A stretch of DNA of 64,000 bases from an uncultured Eubacteriales bacterium. Its GTDB lineage: Bacteria > Bacillota > Clostridia > Lachnospirales > Lachnospiraceae. Under the pieces are notes generated by a model that saw only the letters and a list, made by a program, of their open reading frames with translations, was not told the origin of the DNA and ran no database searches. Location of the stretch: contig CASFBK010000006.1 of the NCBI GenBank assembly GCA_949292785.1, positions 156,250-220,249 of the forward strand, written 5' to 3'. This document shows positions 45,645 through 53,620 of this stretch, piece after piece. The position numbers and the translations under genes are program-made. Positions within the stretch are counted from its first letter, which is position 1. Each line of letters begins with the position of its first letter.

Positions 45645-46688
45645 ATGAAAAAGAAAAGATGGCTGGCAGGATTGTTGGGTATACTTATGGCGTTTTCCCT
45701 GTGTGCATGTGGTAACAGTGCGGATGAGGGAAAGACAGAAGACAAGGCAGAAGAAGGCGGCAGCTCAGAAAAAATTGTATTAGGTATCAATGACTGGCCG
45801 GGAAGCTACTGGTGGCTCGCAGTGGATGAGTTGGGATACTTTGAGGCGGAAGGCGTAGAGGTCGAGGTGAAGCTTTTTTCTAATTATTCCGACGGTCTGA
45901 GTGCATTAAATTCAGGAAAGATTGATATGTTTGTTCCGGCGCTTGCAGATATTATTCCGGCATATGTAAGCGGCGCAGATATTAAGGTCATTATGGTTCA
46001 GGACTTTTCCGCAGGAGCAGACGGACTGATTGCATCTGCTGATATCAATTCCGTAGAAGAATTGAAAGGAAAAAATGTTGCTATTGAGCTGGGAGGAAGC
46101 GACCATTTATTCCTGTTAAAATGTCTGGAAAATGCCGGGCTTTCCGAAAATGATGTAAATCTTGTAAATATGTCTACCGGAGATGCGGCAAATGCATTTA
46201 TCAGTGGTTCTGTAGATGCAGCGGCAATCTGGGAGCCTTCCCTTTCCATGGCACAGGAGGAAACAGGCGGAAACATTCTGGCAACCTCAGCGGATGCGGA
46301 ATATGAAGGCTTGATTCCGGCAGTGCTGGCAGTGAATGGAGATTCCTTAGATACAAAGAGGGATGAAATGAAGATGGTAATGAAGGCATGGTACAATGCA
46401 AGGGATGCTTATGAGAATAACTTTGATGAATTTGCAAAGGCAGTCTCCGATCATGCGGAGGTAACACCGGAGGAATTTAAGACCTTAATGGATGGCTGTG
46501 ATGTAAGAAACATGGAGGAAAATGTAGATGCATTCAAAGAGGGAGATACTTATGTATCTTTGAGGAACTGTGCAGAAATGTTGAGCGGTTTTTTATATGA
46601 TAATGAATTAATTGATGAGCTTCCGGAAAATTATGAGGACTTATTTGACAGTTCCTTATTTGAAGAAGTATATGAGGAGATGAAATAA
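45645..46688 (+). CDS. ABC transporter substrate-binding lipoprotein (NMT1/TauA type), first copy
   Basis: A 347-residue lipoprotein: signal peptide, lipobox SLCAC (lipid Cys at about 22), acidic spacer, then an NMT1/SsuA-like domain. VLGINDWPGSYWWLAVDELGYF and GVEVEVKLFSNYSDGLSALNSGKIDM are the expected first lobe, and SVDAAAIWEPSLSMA the hinge region. The family binds nitrate, sulfonates, taurine, pyrimidines or guanidine-type compounds; the ligand is unknown here. It is the first gene of the accessory cluster. The permease and ATPase are 7 kb downstream, shared with a second binding protein. Confidence 0.85.
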   Translation: MKKKRWLAGLLGILMAFSLCACGNSADEGKTEDKAEEGGSSEKIVLGINDWPGSYWWLAVDELGYFEAEGVEVEVKLFSNYSDGLSALNSGKIDMFVPALADIIPAYVSGADIKVIMVQDFSAGADGLIASADINSVEELKGKNVAIELGGSDHLFLLKCLENAGLSENDVNLVNMSTGDAANAFISGSVDAAAIWEPSLSMAQEETGGNILATSADAEYEGLIPAVLAVNGDSLDTKRDEMKMVMKAWYNARDAYENNFDEFAKAVSDHAEVTPEEFKTLMDGCDVRNMEENVDAFKEGDTYVSLRNCAEMLSGFLYDNELIDELPENYEDLFDSSLFEEVYEEMK

Positions 46689-46697
46689 GAGGTAGAT

Positions 46698-47363
46698 ATG
46701 AAAAAAATAGTAGATTTATCAGTCAGTCTGGAAAATGGCATGATGTATTATCCAGGTGACCCGGTGCCGGAGATTTCTCCGGCACTTACTTTAGAAAAAG
46801 ACGGGTGCCGGGTTACGCAGCTTCATATTGGCTCTCATACCGGAACCCATATAGATGCGCCTTCGCATTTTGTAAAGGAAGGAAAAACAATGGAAGAGAT
46901 AGAGTTGTTAAAATGTATGGGAAGGGCAGCTGTTGTAACACTTACGAATCTTGCTCCCTGTCATAAAATTACTTTGGAGGATATCAGGGAACAGCTTCCG
47001 AAAGCAGGGGAGGTCCAGGTTATACTGCTTCATACGGAGTGGACAGAAAAGTATGGCACGGAAGAATTCTTACAGCACCCATATTTGTCGAAAGAGGTGG
47101 CGGAAATGTTTGTTTCCCTGGGAATCCAGGCAGTTGGTGTGGATATGCTGAACGTAGACCATACCTGTCAGGAAGGAGAATTATATACGGAGAACTCTAC
47201 AGAAGTGCATCAGGTGTTACTGGGAAATGAAATTATAATTGTAGAAAATTTAACAAACATTGGAGCAGTCGACTTTGAGAATCCGTATGTCATGTTTGTT
47301 CCATTAAAGATTAGTGGAGCTGACGGTTCTCCGGTGCGGGCAGTAGCGGTAGAATTTGAGTAG
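46698..47363 (+). CDS. Cyclase-family (kynurenine formamidase-like) metal hydrolase
   Basis: A 221-residue protein of the Cyclase/KynB family, normally a dimeric metal-dependent amide hydrolase. The metal-binding motif HTGTHIDAPSHF lies at 47-58, with a second conserved part GVDMLNVDHT near 152. Known members hydrolyse formylkynurenine, isatin or other cyclic or acyclic amides. There are no tryptophan genes nearby, so a cluster-specific amide or lactam is more likely. It starts ten bases after the binding protein and is probably co-transcribed. Confidence 0.85.
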   Translation: MKKIVDLSVSLENGMMYYPGDPVPEISPALTLEKDGCRVTQLHIGSHTGTHIDAPSHFVKEGKTMEEIELLKCMGRAAVVTLTNLAPCHKITLEDIREQLPKAGEVQVILLHTEWTEKYGTEEFLQHPYLSKEVAEMFVSLGIQAVGVDMLNVDHTCQEGELYTENSTEVHQVLLGNEIIIVENLTNIGAVDFENPYVMFVPLKISGADGSPVRAVAVEFE

Positions 47364-47378
47364 AATAAGAAAGAATTT

Positions 47379-48296
47379 ATGATGAAAGAAAAATATGAAA
47401 AAATTATAGGAAATTTCATGGTGATAATTAGTGCTGCACTATGGGGAATTACAGGTGTTATAGCACAATATCTGTATGATACCAGCGGTATTTCTGTCGG
47501 TGCAGTGGTAATTATAAAACTAATGATAACGGGAAGTCTGTTATTGCTGTATTGTTTTTATAAATATAAAAAGCTGACGTTTCAGGTCTGGAGCAACAAA
47601 AAGGATGCTATACGAATGCTGCTGTTGGCATTATTAGGAATTACAGGAACCCAGTATGCTTATTTTTCAGCAATCGAGACTTCTGATGCCCCAACAGCAA
47701 CAGTATTATTATATACCTATCCGGTTTTAGTAATTATAGTTATGGCAGTAAAAAACAGATGCAGACCATCATGGAAGGATGGTATGTGCATTATGTGTGC
47801 AGTGGTTGGAACACTTGTAATTGCAACACATGGAAAAATAGCAGAACTCGCAATTTCAGGAGAAGCGTTGTTCTGGGGACTGGCTGCTTCTGCATGTAAT
47901 TGTTATTTTTCTGTTTTTTCTGCAGAACTAACAGAAAAATATGGTTCAGTTACCGTGAATGGATGGGGAATGTTTATTGGGTGTGTCGTTGTTTCAATGG
48001 TGGATTATGGTGAAATGACATCCTTCCATTTTTCTATGGAAGTAGTCCTTTGTCTGGGGGCAATTGTTATATTGGGAACAATGGTTTCATTTGTGTTGTA
48101 TTTGAGAGGGATTCAGATTATTGGGGCAGTTCGTGCAAGTGTTCTTGGAGCTGTGGAACCACTGTCAGCTTTGATTGTAGCAGTATCATTTCTGAATCAA
48201 AAAATAGTAATGGCAGACATAGCAGGGATGTTTGTCATTATATTATCTGTCTTATTTCCAGTGATATACCGGGAGAAAATAAAGGACTTACTATAG
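47379..48296 (+). CDS. DMT/EamA-family transporter
   Basis: A 305-residue protein with ten membrane helices and two EamA repeats (about 10-145 and 160-295). Landmarks are ISAALWGITGVIAQYL, TDAPTA-like ETSDAPTATVLLYTYPV, and VRASVLGAVEPLSALIVAVSFLNQ. The family exports amino acids, amines or other metabolites. It lies 15 bases after the cyclase gene; a weak AAGAAAG is the only ribosome site. It may export an end product or overflow amine of the cluster. Confidence 0.85.
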   Translation: MMKEKYEKIIGNFMVIISAALWGITGVIAQYLYDTSGISVGAVVIIKLMITGSLLLLYCFYKYKKLTFQVWSNKKDAIRMLLLALLGITGTQYAYFSAIETSDAPTATVLLYTYPVLVIIVMAVKNRCRPSWKDGMCIMCAVVGTLVIATHGKIAELAISGEALFWGLAASACNCYFSVFSAELTEKYGSVTVNGWGMFIGCVVVSMVDYGEMTSFHFSMEVVLCLGAIVILGTMVSFVLYLRGIQIIGAVRASVLGAVEPLSALIVAVSFLNQKIVMADIAGMFVIILSVLFPVIYREKIKDLL

Positions 48297-48301
48297 ATAA
48301 G

Positions 48302-48442
48302 ATGGATTTAAGCTATTGTATGGGAAATGCATTTGCCATTGATGCCATTAATATTGATAAAACAGGTGGGACAGAAGTTGTTTGTGCATTGGTGCCAAAA
48401 GAACGAATTTCTTTGTGCAGAGCTGACATTGCAAAGCGCTGA
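48302..48442 (+). pseudogene. Short orphan reading frame, possible gene remnant
   Basis: A 46-residue frame (starts MDLSYCMGNAFAIDAINID, then TGGTEVVCALVPKERISLC) between the DMT transporter and the agmatinase-family gene. It has no clear ribosome site and no terminator of its own, but its composition looks like an internal piece of a globular protein. I do not recognise the parent family. A promoter for the next gene overlaps its end. It could also be a non-coding spacer that happens to be open. Confidence 0.3.
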
Positions 48443-48457
48443 TAAAGAGTACATAAT
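48429..48457 (+). promoter_or_regulatory. Promoter of the first agmatinase-family gene
   Basis: TTGCAA (48429-48434), 17 bases, CATAAT (48452-48457). Transcripts would meet the hairpin at 48488 after about 25 bases. Confidence 0.5.
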
Positions 48458-48487
48458 AATATCAGAAAATAAATATGAAAACAAAGC

Positions 48488-48523
48488 AAAGGTGCTAAGA
48501 ACAGGATTCTTGGCACCTTTTTG
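48488..48523 (+). terminator. Intrinsic terminator just upstream of the first agmatinase-family gene
   Basis: AAAGGTGCTAAGAA (48488-48501) pairs with TTCTTGGCACCTTT (48507-48520), T-run after it. It lies between a promoter and the gene, so it may work as an attenuator. Confidence 0.85.
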
Positions 48524-48544
48524 AATAGGAATGGAGGAATCATT

Positions 48545-49444
48545 ATGGAATATGAAGTACAAAAACATTTGCATTATGCAGGAATACCGAGCTTTAACCT
48601 GTATCCTGCAACAAGAGAATTAGAAGGGGTAGATATTGCAATTATGGGAGTGCCGTTTGACAGTGGTGTAACGAATAGACCTGGTGCAAGACTTGGTCCA
48701 AGGGCAATTCGCAACATGAGTCAGCTTACTAACTGCTTTGCTTACCCGTGGGATTATAAGCTCAGTCAGGAAGCAAAGATTATTGATTATGGTGATGTAG
48801 GATATTATGTAGGTGCAAATACCACAAAGGTTATGTTAGAAGAAACATATGAACACGCAAAGAAAATCCTAAGTGCTGGCTGTAAGCTTTTAACACTGGG
48901 AGGCGATCATACGATTCCTTACGGAATGGTAAGGGCAGCAAGTGAAAAATACGGAAAATTGGCATTGCTGCACTTCGATTCCCATCAGGACAGTACACCT
49001 ACTACAGACGGAAATGTATCTCATGCTAATTTTGCCTACGATTTGCAGGCAGAAGGCTGTATTGATCCTTCCCATTCTGCACAGGTATTCATTCGTACAG
49101 AAATGACAGAGTGCGGTTACAATATCTTTTATGCACAAGATGCAGTATTTATGGATATGGAAGAGTTAGCAGCCAAGATAAAAGCAGTCATCGGTGATAT
49201 GCCGGTATATCTTACTTTTGATATTGATGCATTAGACCCGTCAGCAGCGCCGGGAACAGGAACACCGGTAATCGGAGGACCATCTTCAGCGCAGGTAAGA
49301 AAGTTATTATATGCATTAAAGGGAATCAACGTAGTAGCAGCAGATCTGGTAGAGGTGCTCCCTGCATATGATCATGGCGAAATTACAGCGCTTGCAGCAG
49401 CAACTATTGCACAGGATTTAATGTACCTTATGTACAATAAATAA
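48545..49444 (+). CDS. Agmatinase-family ureohydrolase, first copy (complete active site)
   Basis: A 299-residue binuclear-metal ureohydrolase releasing urea from a guanidino compound. Metal ligands are visible: GGDH (His122), HFDSHQD (Asp145, His147, Asp149), TFDIDALDP (Asp226, Asp228). The arginase His141 equivalent is His160 in SHANF, and the guanidinium-binding Glu is Glu270 in DLVEVLPAYD. The C-terminal third is very like E. coli SpeB, but the usual HGTMF/HGTPF loop reads HANF, so the substrate may differ from agmatine. The ATG at 48545 follows GGAGG. The next gene is a binding protein. Confidence 0.88.
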   Translation: MEYEVQKHLHYAGIPSFNLYPATRELEGVDIAIMGVPFDSGVTNRPGARLGPRAIRNMSQLTNCFAYPWDYKLSQEAKIIDYGDVGYYVGANTTKVMLEETYEHAKKILSAGCKLLTLGGDHTIPYGMVRAASEKYGKLALLHFDSHQDSTPTTDGNVSHANFAYDLQAEGCIDPSHSAQVFIRTEMTECGYNIFYAQDAVFMDMEELAAKIKAVIGDMPVYLTFDIDALDPSAAPGTGTPVIGGPSSAQVRKLLYALKGINVVAADLVEVLPAYDHGEITALAAATIAQDLMYLMYNK

Positions 49445-49480
49445 AAGCAACCCAAACTTACCAAATAAGGAGGACTTATT

Positions 49481-50479
49481 ATGAAAAAGAAAATTTTAAG
49501 TGTAGTATTGGCATTGACAATGGCAGTTTCCATGTGTGCCTGTGGAGACGGTAGTAGTAAAGATTCAGAAAAAACACCGAAGGTAACACTTGGAACAACC
49601 TCATGGCCAACAAATATGTTTTTCTATCTTGCCAAGGAAAAGGGATTCTTTGAGAAAAATGGAGTAGATGTTACCATTCAGGACTTTACCTCTACAACCG
49701 ACAGCACCAATGCATTCATAGGTGGAAAGCTTGATTTTTGTACCTTTGCATCGTCTGAAACAATTTCTCCATTTATACAGGGCGGTGAATTCTCTGTTGT
49801 GCTTGAAACCGATAAGTCAAATGGTTGTGAAGGTCTGGTTGCAACCTCTGATATTAAGAGCATTGCAGACCTGAAGGGCAAAACAGTGGCAACACAGTTA
49901 TATAGTGTAGACCACATGTTTTTGCTGACTCTTTTAGATGAGAATGGAATGACGGAAAAAGATATCAATATTGTAGATATGTCCATTCAGGAATCAGGAA
50001 ATGCCTTTATTGCAGGACAGTGTGATGCAGCATGTATCTGGGACCCGTATTTCTCACAGGCAAAGGATGCAGGCGGTACGGAGTTATTTTCTTCAGCAGA
50101 TGCTCCGGACTTGATTACAGATGTATTAGGAGCTTCAAAAGCTATTTGTAAAGAGAATCCGGAAGCCGTTACAGCAGTAATAAAAAGCTTCTTTGAAGCG
50201 GTAGAATATTGGAAAGAGAATCCGGATGAAGCAAATGAAATTATGGGAAAACAGCTTGGGGTAACCGCAGATGAGTTTGCAGCCCAGATGGAAGGACTGC
50301 TGATTCCAACCGAACAGGAAGTAGTAGAAGCTTTTACAGAAGCAGAAGATTATACATACTGGGGCTATACACAGAATACGGTTCGTGACTTTATGTATGA
50401 ATTAGGTGTTCTTGACAGCAATGAGGCAGACTGTGGTGATATGATTGATGCAAGCTTTGTAGAGGGTCTTGTGAAATAA
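49481..50479 (+). CDS. ABC transporter substrate-binding lipoprotein (NMT1/TauA type), second copy
   Basis: A 332-residue lipoprotein with lipobox VSMCAC (lipid Cys at about 21) and an NMT1-like domain (VTLGTTSWPTNMFFYLAKEKGFFEKNGVDVT, FIGGKLDFCTFAS, QCDAACIWDPYFSQA). It is clearly related to the first copy at 45645 but well diverged, so the two may bind different ligands or the same ligand with different affinity. It starts after AGGAGGACTTATT, 37 bases after the ureohydrolase gene, with no terminator between them. A strong terminator follows. Confidence 0.87.
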   Translation: MKKKILSVVLALTMAVSMCACGDGSSKDSEKTPKVTLGTTSWPTNMFFYLAKEKGFFEKNGVDVTIQDFTSTTDSTNAFIGGKLDFCTFASSETISPFIQGGEFSVVLETDKSNGCEGLVATSDIKSIADLKGKTVATQLYSVDHMFLLTLLDENGMTEKDINIVDMSIQESGNAFIAGQCDAACIWDPYFSQAKDAGGTELFSSADAPDLITDVLGASKAICKENPEAVTAVIKSFFEAVEYWKENPDEANEIMGKQLGVTADEFAAQMEGLLIPTEQEVVEAFTEAEDYTYWGYTQNTVRDFMYELGVLDSNEADCGDMIDASFVEGLVK

Positions 50480-50507
50480 TATAGAAAAGAATTATTTTGT
50501 ACTTATC

Positions 50508-50549
50508 AAAAGAGTATTTGAGGCGTTAAAATCCTCAAATACTCTTTTT
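50508..50549 (+). terminator. Intrinsic terminator after the second binding-protein gene
   Basis: AAAAGAGTATTTGAGG (50508-50523) pairs perfectly with CCTCAAATACTCTTTT (50533-50548). Confidence 0.92.
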
Positions 50550-50570
50550 GTGAAGGTCAGTGGAAAAATC

Positions 50571-50600
50571 TTGACCAAATTCCAAGTTCCAGATTATAAT
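50571..50600 (+). promoter_or_regulatory. Promoter of the PucR-family gene
   Basis: TTGACC (50571-50576), 18-base spacer, perfect TATAAT (50595-50600), leader of about 65 bases. Confidence 0.65.
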
Positions 50601-50673
50601 ACCAATAAACATTCGTATTATTTGAAAATAGAATGTTTTAGAATAGGCTTTATCATACGGAAGAGGGAAAATT

Positions 50674-51900
50674 ATGAACTGCGAAGACTTAATGAATATG
50701 AAGCAAATCAGAAATGGCATGAAGTTAGTTGCAGGGGAGAAGGGCGTAGACCGTAATATCCGTTGGATTTATTTTGCAGATTGTATACAGTGTCTGAAAG
50801 AGGGGTTCAATCTGGCAGAACTGATACATGGAGAAGAACTGGTTATTGTAACGAATGAAAGTTTGACAGGAGATGACGAGAAGATTATAGATATGATTCG
50901 GGTAATGTTCAGTAAGAATATTGCCGGATTTGTCATTAATGAAGGTCAGATTTCCCAGCGCGTCATAGATTATTGCAATGAAATTGAATTGCCGCTTTAC
51001 GAATTGTCCGTGGAACTGCATTTGATTGATTTGTCGCAGATTGTCTGTAAGGCATTGGTAGAGGAAGAGAGCAATACCAATTCCAGAGAACGGATTCTTT
51101 CCTCTGTTTTATACACGGATAATCTGAATGGTGAGGAAATCATGGAGCAGGCGAATTATCTGGGGGTTAATCTCTCCGGAAAACATCGCATTGTGGTGTT
51201 CCATATGCATGAACCGGAAGGATTGCCAAATCAGAAAAAGACCATAAATGAAGGGCATCTGATGGAAGTGCGTGAAAATATAAAAAAGAGCATTGAAACA
51301 GAATTCCGCTCCTACGGCATGAGGCATTTGATGGTATTGTCCCAACCCAATGCTGCGGTTGCACTGCTTCCGGCGGAACTTTTTAGCAGAGACCTCTTGA
51401 TTACGATTTTGATGAACATTATGAATAGAGGAGAGGGAAAGTATCACATTTCTATGAAGGCAGGAGTGGGTACGGCATACGAATATATCGAAGATTTTAA
51501 GAAAAGCTATCAGGAGGCTAAGAATGCGTTGGCAATTTCTAAGATAGTGACAAAGGAGGAAAAGGTATATTTTTATGAAAATCTTGGAATATACTCTTTG
51601 ATTGCTCAGATTTCAAACGGAAAGTTTCTGGATGATTATATCGAAAGCAGGATTGGAAAGCTGATTAAGGCAGATAAGATGCAAGAAGGAGAACTCTGCG
51701 AGACGTTAGAGACCTATTTGGAACATAACTGTAACGCCAATGCAACAGCAGAAGCATTGTTCATTCACAGGAACACTATGCGCTATCGTATGGATAAGAT
51801 TAAGCGGATTCTGGATGATGATATCAATGATATGTCTATGTTTTTGGAGTTAAAGCTTGCCTTTGCTATCAGGAGATATCGGGATAACCGGGAGGATTAA
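50674..51900 (+). CDS. PucR-family transcription regulator
   Basis: A 408-residue regulator. The N-terminal PucR domain (about 1-120; KLVAGEKGVDRNIRWIYFAD, GEELVIVTN) precedes a GGDEF-like middle region (about 180-300; GVGTAYEYIEDFKKSYQEAKNAL). The C-terminal PucR helix-turn-helix is CNANATAEALFIHRNTMRYRMDK. In bacilli PucR controls purine/allantoin use, and relatives control GABA and other nitrogen catabolism genes. Placement in the centre of the cluster, just before the P-II pair and transporter, marks it as the likely pathway-specific regulator. Confidence 0.88.
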   Translation: MNCEDLMNMKQIRNGMKLVAGEKGVDRNIRWIYFADCIQCLKEGFNLAELIHGEELVIVTNESLTGDDEKIIDMIRVMFSKNIAGFVINEGQISQRVIDYCNEIELPLYELSVELHLIDLSQIVCKALVEEESNTNSRERILSSVLYTDNLNGEEIMEQANYLGVNLSGKHRIVVFHMHEPEGLPNQKKTINEGHLMEVRENIKKSIETEFRSYGMRHLMVLSQPNAAVALLPAELFSRDLLITILMNIMNRGEGKYHISMKAGVGTAYEYIEDFKKSYQEAKNALAISKIVTKEEKVYFYENLGIYSLIAQISNGKFLDDYIESRIGKLIKADKMQEGELCETLETYLEHNCNANATAEALFIHRNTMRYRMDKIKRILDDDINDMSMFLELKLAFAIRRYRDNRED

Positions 51901-51905
51901 GTGAA

Positions 51906-51922
51906 TTGTGCGCTGCGCACAA
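51906..51922. promoter_or_regulatory. Perfect palindrome after the PucR gene
   Basis: TTGTGCGC-T-GCGCACAA, 8-base arms, 23 bases before the -35 box of the P-II promoter. No T-run follows, so a protein-binding site is more likely than a terminator. Confidence 0.35.
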
Positions 51923-51944
51923 GAATGATTATGATTAAAACCCA

Positions 51945-51973
51945 TTGTAAAAAAAAGCTTGTCACAATATAAT
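51945..51973 (+). promoter_or_regulatory. Promoter of the P-II/ABC transporter operon
   Basis: TTGTAA (51945-51950), 17-base spacer, perfect TATAAT (51968-51973). Confidence 0.65.
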
Positions 51974-52003
51974 AAATGTATCAATTAAATAATATTTGAT
52001 GAC

Positions 52004-52041
52004 AAAGACGTCAGAACAGAAGTGTTCTGGCGTCTTTATTA
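52004..52041 (+). terminator. Intrinsic terminator between promoter and first P-II gene
   Basis: AAAGACGTCAGAACA (52004-52018) pairs with TGTTCTGGCGTCTTT (52023-52037), then ATTATT. It starts about 25 bases after the expected transcription start and 38 bases before the P-II gene. It may terminate PucR transcripts and also attenuate this operon. Confidence 0.8.
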
Positions 52042-52078
52042 TTAACCAAAGTTTATGATAAGAAAGGAAGAAAAAATT

Positions 52079-52405
52079 ATGAAAATGATTAAAGCGGTTG
52101 TAAGACCAGAAAAATGTGATGAAGTATTAAATAACTTATGTGGAGCAGGCTATCGGGCTGTAACCAGATTTGGAATCCTTGGAAGAGGAAAACAAAGAGG
52201 ATTAAAAGTAGAAGATGTTTACTATGATGAAATTCCAAAAGAGATGCTGATGCTGGTAGTGGAAGATACAGATGTGGACAAGGTAACAGATATCATTATC
52301 AAGACATCCAGAACAAGCGACGAGGGTTCTTTTGGAGACGGAAAAATCTTCATTCTTCCAGTGGAAACTGCAATTACTGTAAGCTCCGGAAAAAATGAAT
52401 TATAG
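52079..52405 (+). CDS. P-II family regulator, NifI1-like
   Basis: A 108-residue P-II protein (trimeric sensor of 2-oxoglutarate and ATP/ADP). The N-terminus MKMIKAVVRPEKCDEVLNNL and the short T-loop region FGILGRGKQRGLKVEDVYYDEIPKEML resemble NifI1, the P-II type that with NifI2 inhibits nitrogenase in archaea and Clostridia. SFGDGKIFILPVE is the nucleotide-binding end. The T-loop lacks the GlnB uridylylation context. No nif gene is present in the window. It is 11 bases before the second P-II gene. The ATG at 52079 follows GAAAGGAAG. Confidence 0.88.
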   Translation: MKMIKAVVRPEKCDEVLNNLCGAGYRAVTRFGILGRGKQRGLKVEDVYYDEIPKEMLMLVVEDTDVDKVTDIIIKTSRTSDEGSFGDGKIFILPVETAITVSSGKNEL

Positions 52406-52416
52406 GAGGCAGGCAT

Positions 52417-52779
52417 ATGAAACAGATTGTAATTATACTGAGACCAAATTGCTATTTTAAGACAAAACAGGCATTAAGTGATAGTCGTTTTTTCGCTATG
52501 AGCACGAAGGAAGTTTTGGGAAGAGGAAAAGCAACGGTGCGTTTTATGGCAGGAGAAGGGGCTGAGATGGGCGCAGCAGACCAGGTGTATGAGAATGCAC
52601 TGGTGGCTAAGAAGATGATTGAAATGGTGGTGCCGGATGAAGCGGTAAAGGCGGTAGTAGATATCGTGCTTTCCGTAAACAGCCATGGGACAGAGGGAGA
52701 TGGAAAAATCTTTGTGCTTCCGGTAGAAGAAAGTATCCGTATTCATACGGGAGAAAAGGGAGAAGATGCTTTGATATAG
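52417..52779 (+). CDS. P-II family regulator, NifI2-like
   Basis: A 120-residue P-II protein. The start MKQIVIILRPNCYFKTKQALSD, the GRGKATVRFM turn, the long T-loop region and MIEMVVPDEAVKAVVDIVLSVN resemble NifI2; GDGKIFVLPVEESIRIHTGE is the conserved end. AGGAGGCAGGCAT gives a strong ribosome site. NifI1 and NifI2 proteins form hetero-oligomers, so this pair probably acts as one complex. The next gene is the ABC permease, 36 bases away, so transport is the likely target. Confidence 0.85.
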   Translation: MKQIVIILRPNCYFKTKQALSDSRFFAMSTKEVLGRGKATVRFMAGEGAEMGAADQVYENALVAKKMIEMVVPDEAVKAVVDIVLSVNSHGTEGDGKIFVLPVEESIRIHTGEKGEDALI

Positions 52780-52815
52780 GCATTGAAGCAACCTTAAGAA
52801 AGGCGTGAGAGAAAG

Positions 52816-53607
52816 ATGAAAAAAGATAGAGGAGATTTCCGTTTAAGGAAAGAGATATCACAAAAACGTTATGTTGCATCTGCAATCATTACGTTTGTAG
52901 TAATTTTTGCAGCATGGACACTGCTTTGTGCCAACGGAAGCGTAAAGGAACTGTTCCTTCCCTCTCCGGCAAAAGTAGTAAATGACATTATCGCCTGTGC
53001 AAAGGACGGCTCCCTCTGGATAAATATGGGTTATAGTATCTTCCGTATTACAATGGGATTCATTATATCAACTCTGGTGGGTGTACCTCTTGGCATTTTG
53101 GCAGGAAGCTTTAAAAAAGTAGATGCGGTGATTGCACCGATTTGTGAGTTTATCCGTTACATGCCGGTTCCGGCATTCGTACCGCTTGTTATGGTATGGT
53201 GCGGTATTGGAGAAGGCGCTAAGATTACCATTGTATTTTTAGGCTGCTTTTTCCAGATGGTACTGATGATTGCGGATGATGCCAGAAGCGTATCAGATGA
53301 CCTTTTGTCATCCAGCTATACTCTTGGAACCACCCGGTGGACCACAATCACAAAGGTATTAATACCTGCAATGGCACCCAAAATGATGCTGACCTTGAGA
53401 ATGATGATTGGATGGGGCTGGACATATTTGACGGTTGCAGAGTTGGTTGCGTCTAGTTCCGGTCTGGGATATTCCATCTTAAAGGCGCAGAGATTCTTAC
53501 ATACAGAAAGTATATTTTCAGGAATTCTCGTAATTGGTGTGTTAGGACTGATTACAGACAGAGTGTTTGCATTTGCAATCAAGAAAATGTTCCCATGGGC
53601 AGAGTAA
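52816..53607 (+). CDS. ABC transporter permease (TauC/SsuC type)
   Basis: A 263-residue permease with about six membrane helices. It contains FLPSPAKVVNDI and the EAA-type loop ADDARSVSDDLLSSSYTLG ahead of IPAMAPKMMLTLRMMIG, plus the family end GLGYSILKAQRFLHTESIFSGIL. This is the nitrate/sulfonate/taurine-type inner-membrane subunit. It works with the ATPase immediately downstream and one or both NMT1-type binding proteins upstream. Confidence 0.92.
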   Translation: MKKDRGDFRLRKEISQKRYVASAIITFVVIFAAWTLLCANGSVKELFLPSPAKVVNDIIACAKDGSLWINMGYSIFRITMGFIISTLVGVPLGILAGSFKKVDAVIAPICEFIRYMPVPAFVPLVMVWCGIGEGAKITIVFLGCFFQMVLMIADDARSVSDDLLSSSYTLGTTRWTTITKVLIPAMAPKMMLTLRMMIGWGWTYLTVAELVASSSGLGYSILKAQRFLHTESIFSGILVIGVLGLITDRVFAFAIKKMFPWAE

Positions 53608-53620
53608 GGAGGAAGAAGAA

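Noticed and set aside
46698-47363. Tryptophan/kynurenine pathway
   Set aside because: The cyclase-family motif is shared with kynurenine formamidase, but no other kynurenine gene is present, and the family is broad.
48050-48442. 130-codon frame overlapping the DMT transporter end
   Set aside because: Its first two thirds are an out-of-frame reading of the transporter; only the part after 48302 could be an independent remnant.
52079-52779. A nitrogen-fixation locus
   Set aside because: The P-II pair is NifI-like, but no nifH, nifD, nifK or nifE-like gene is present within the window.
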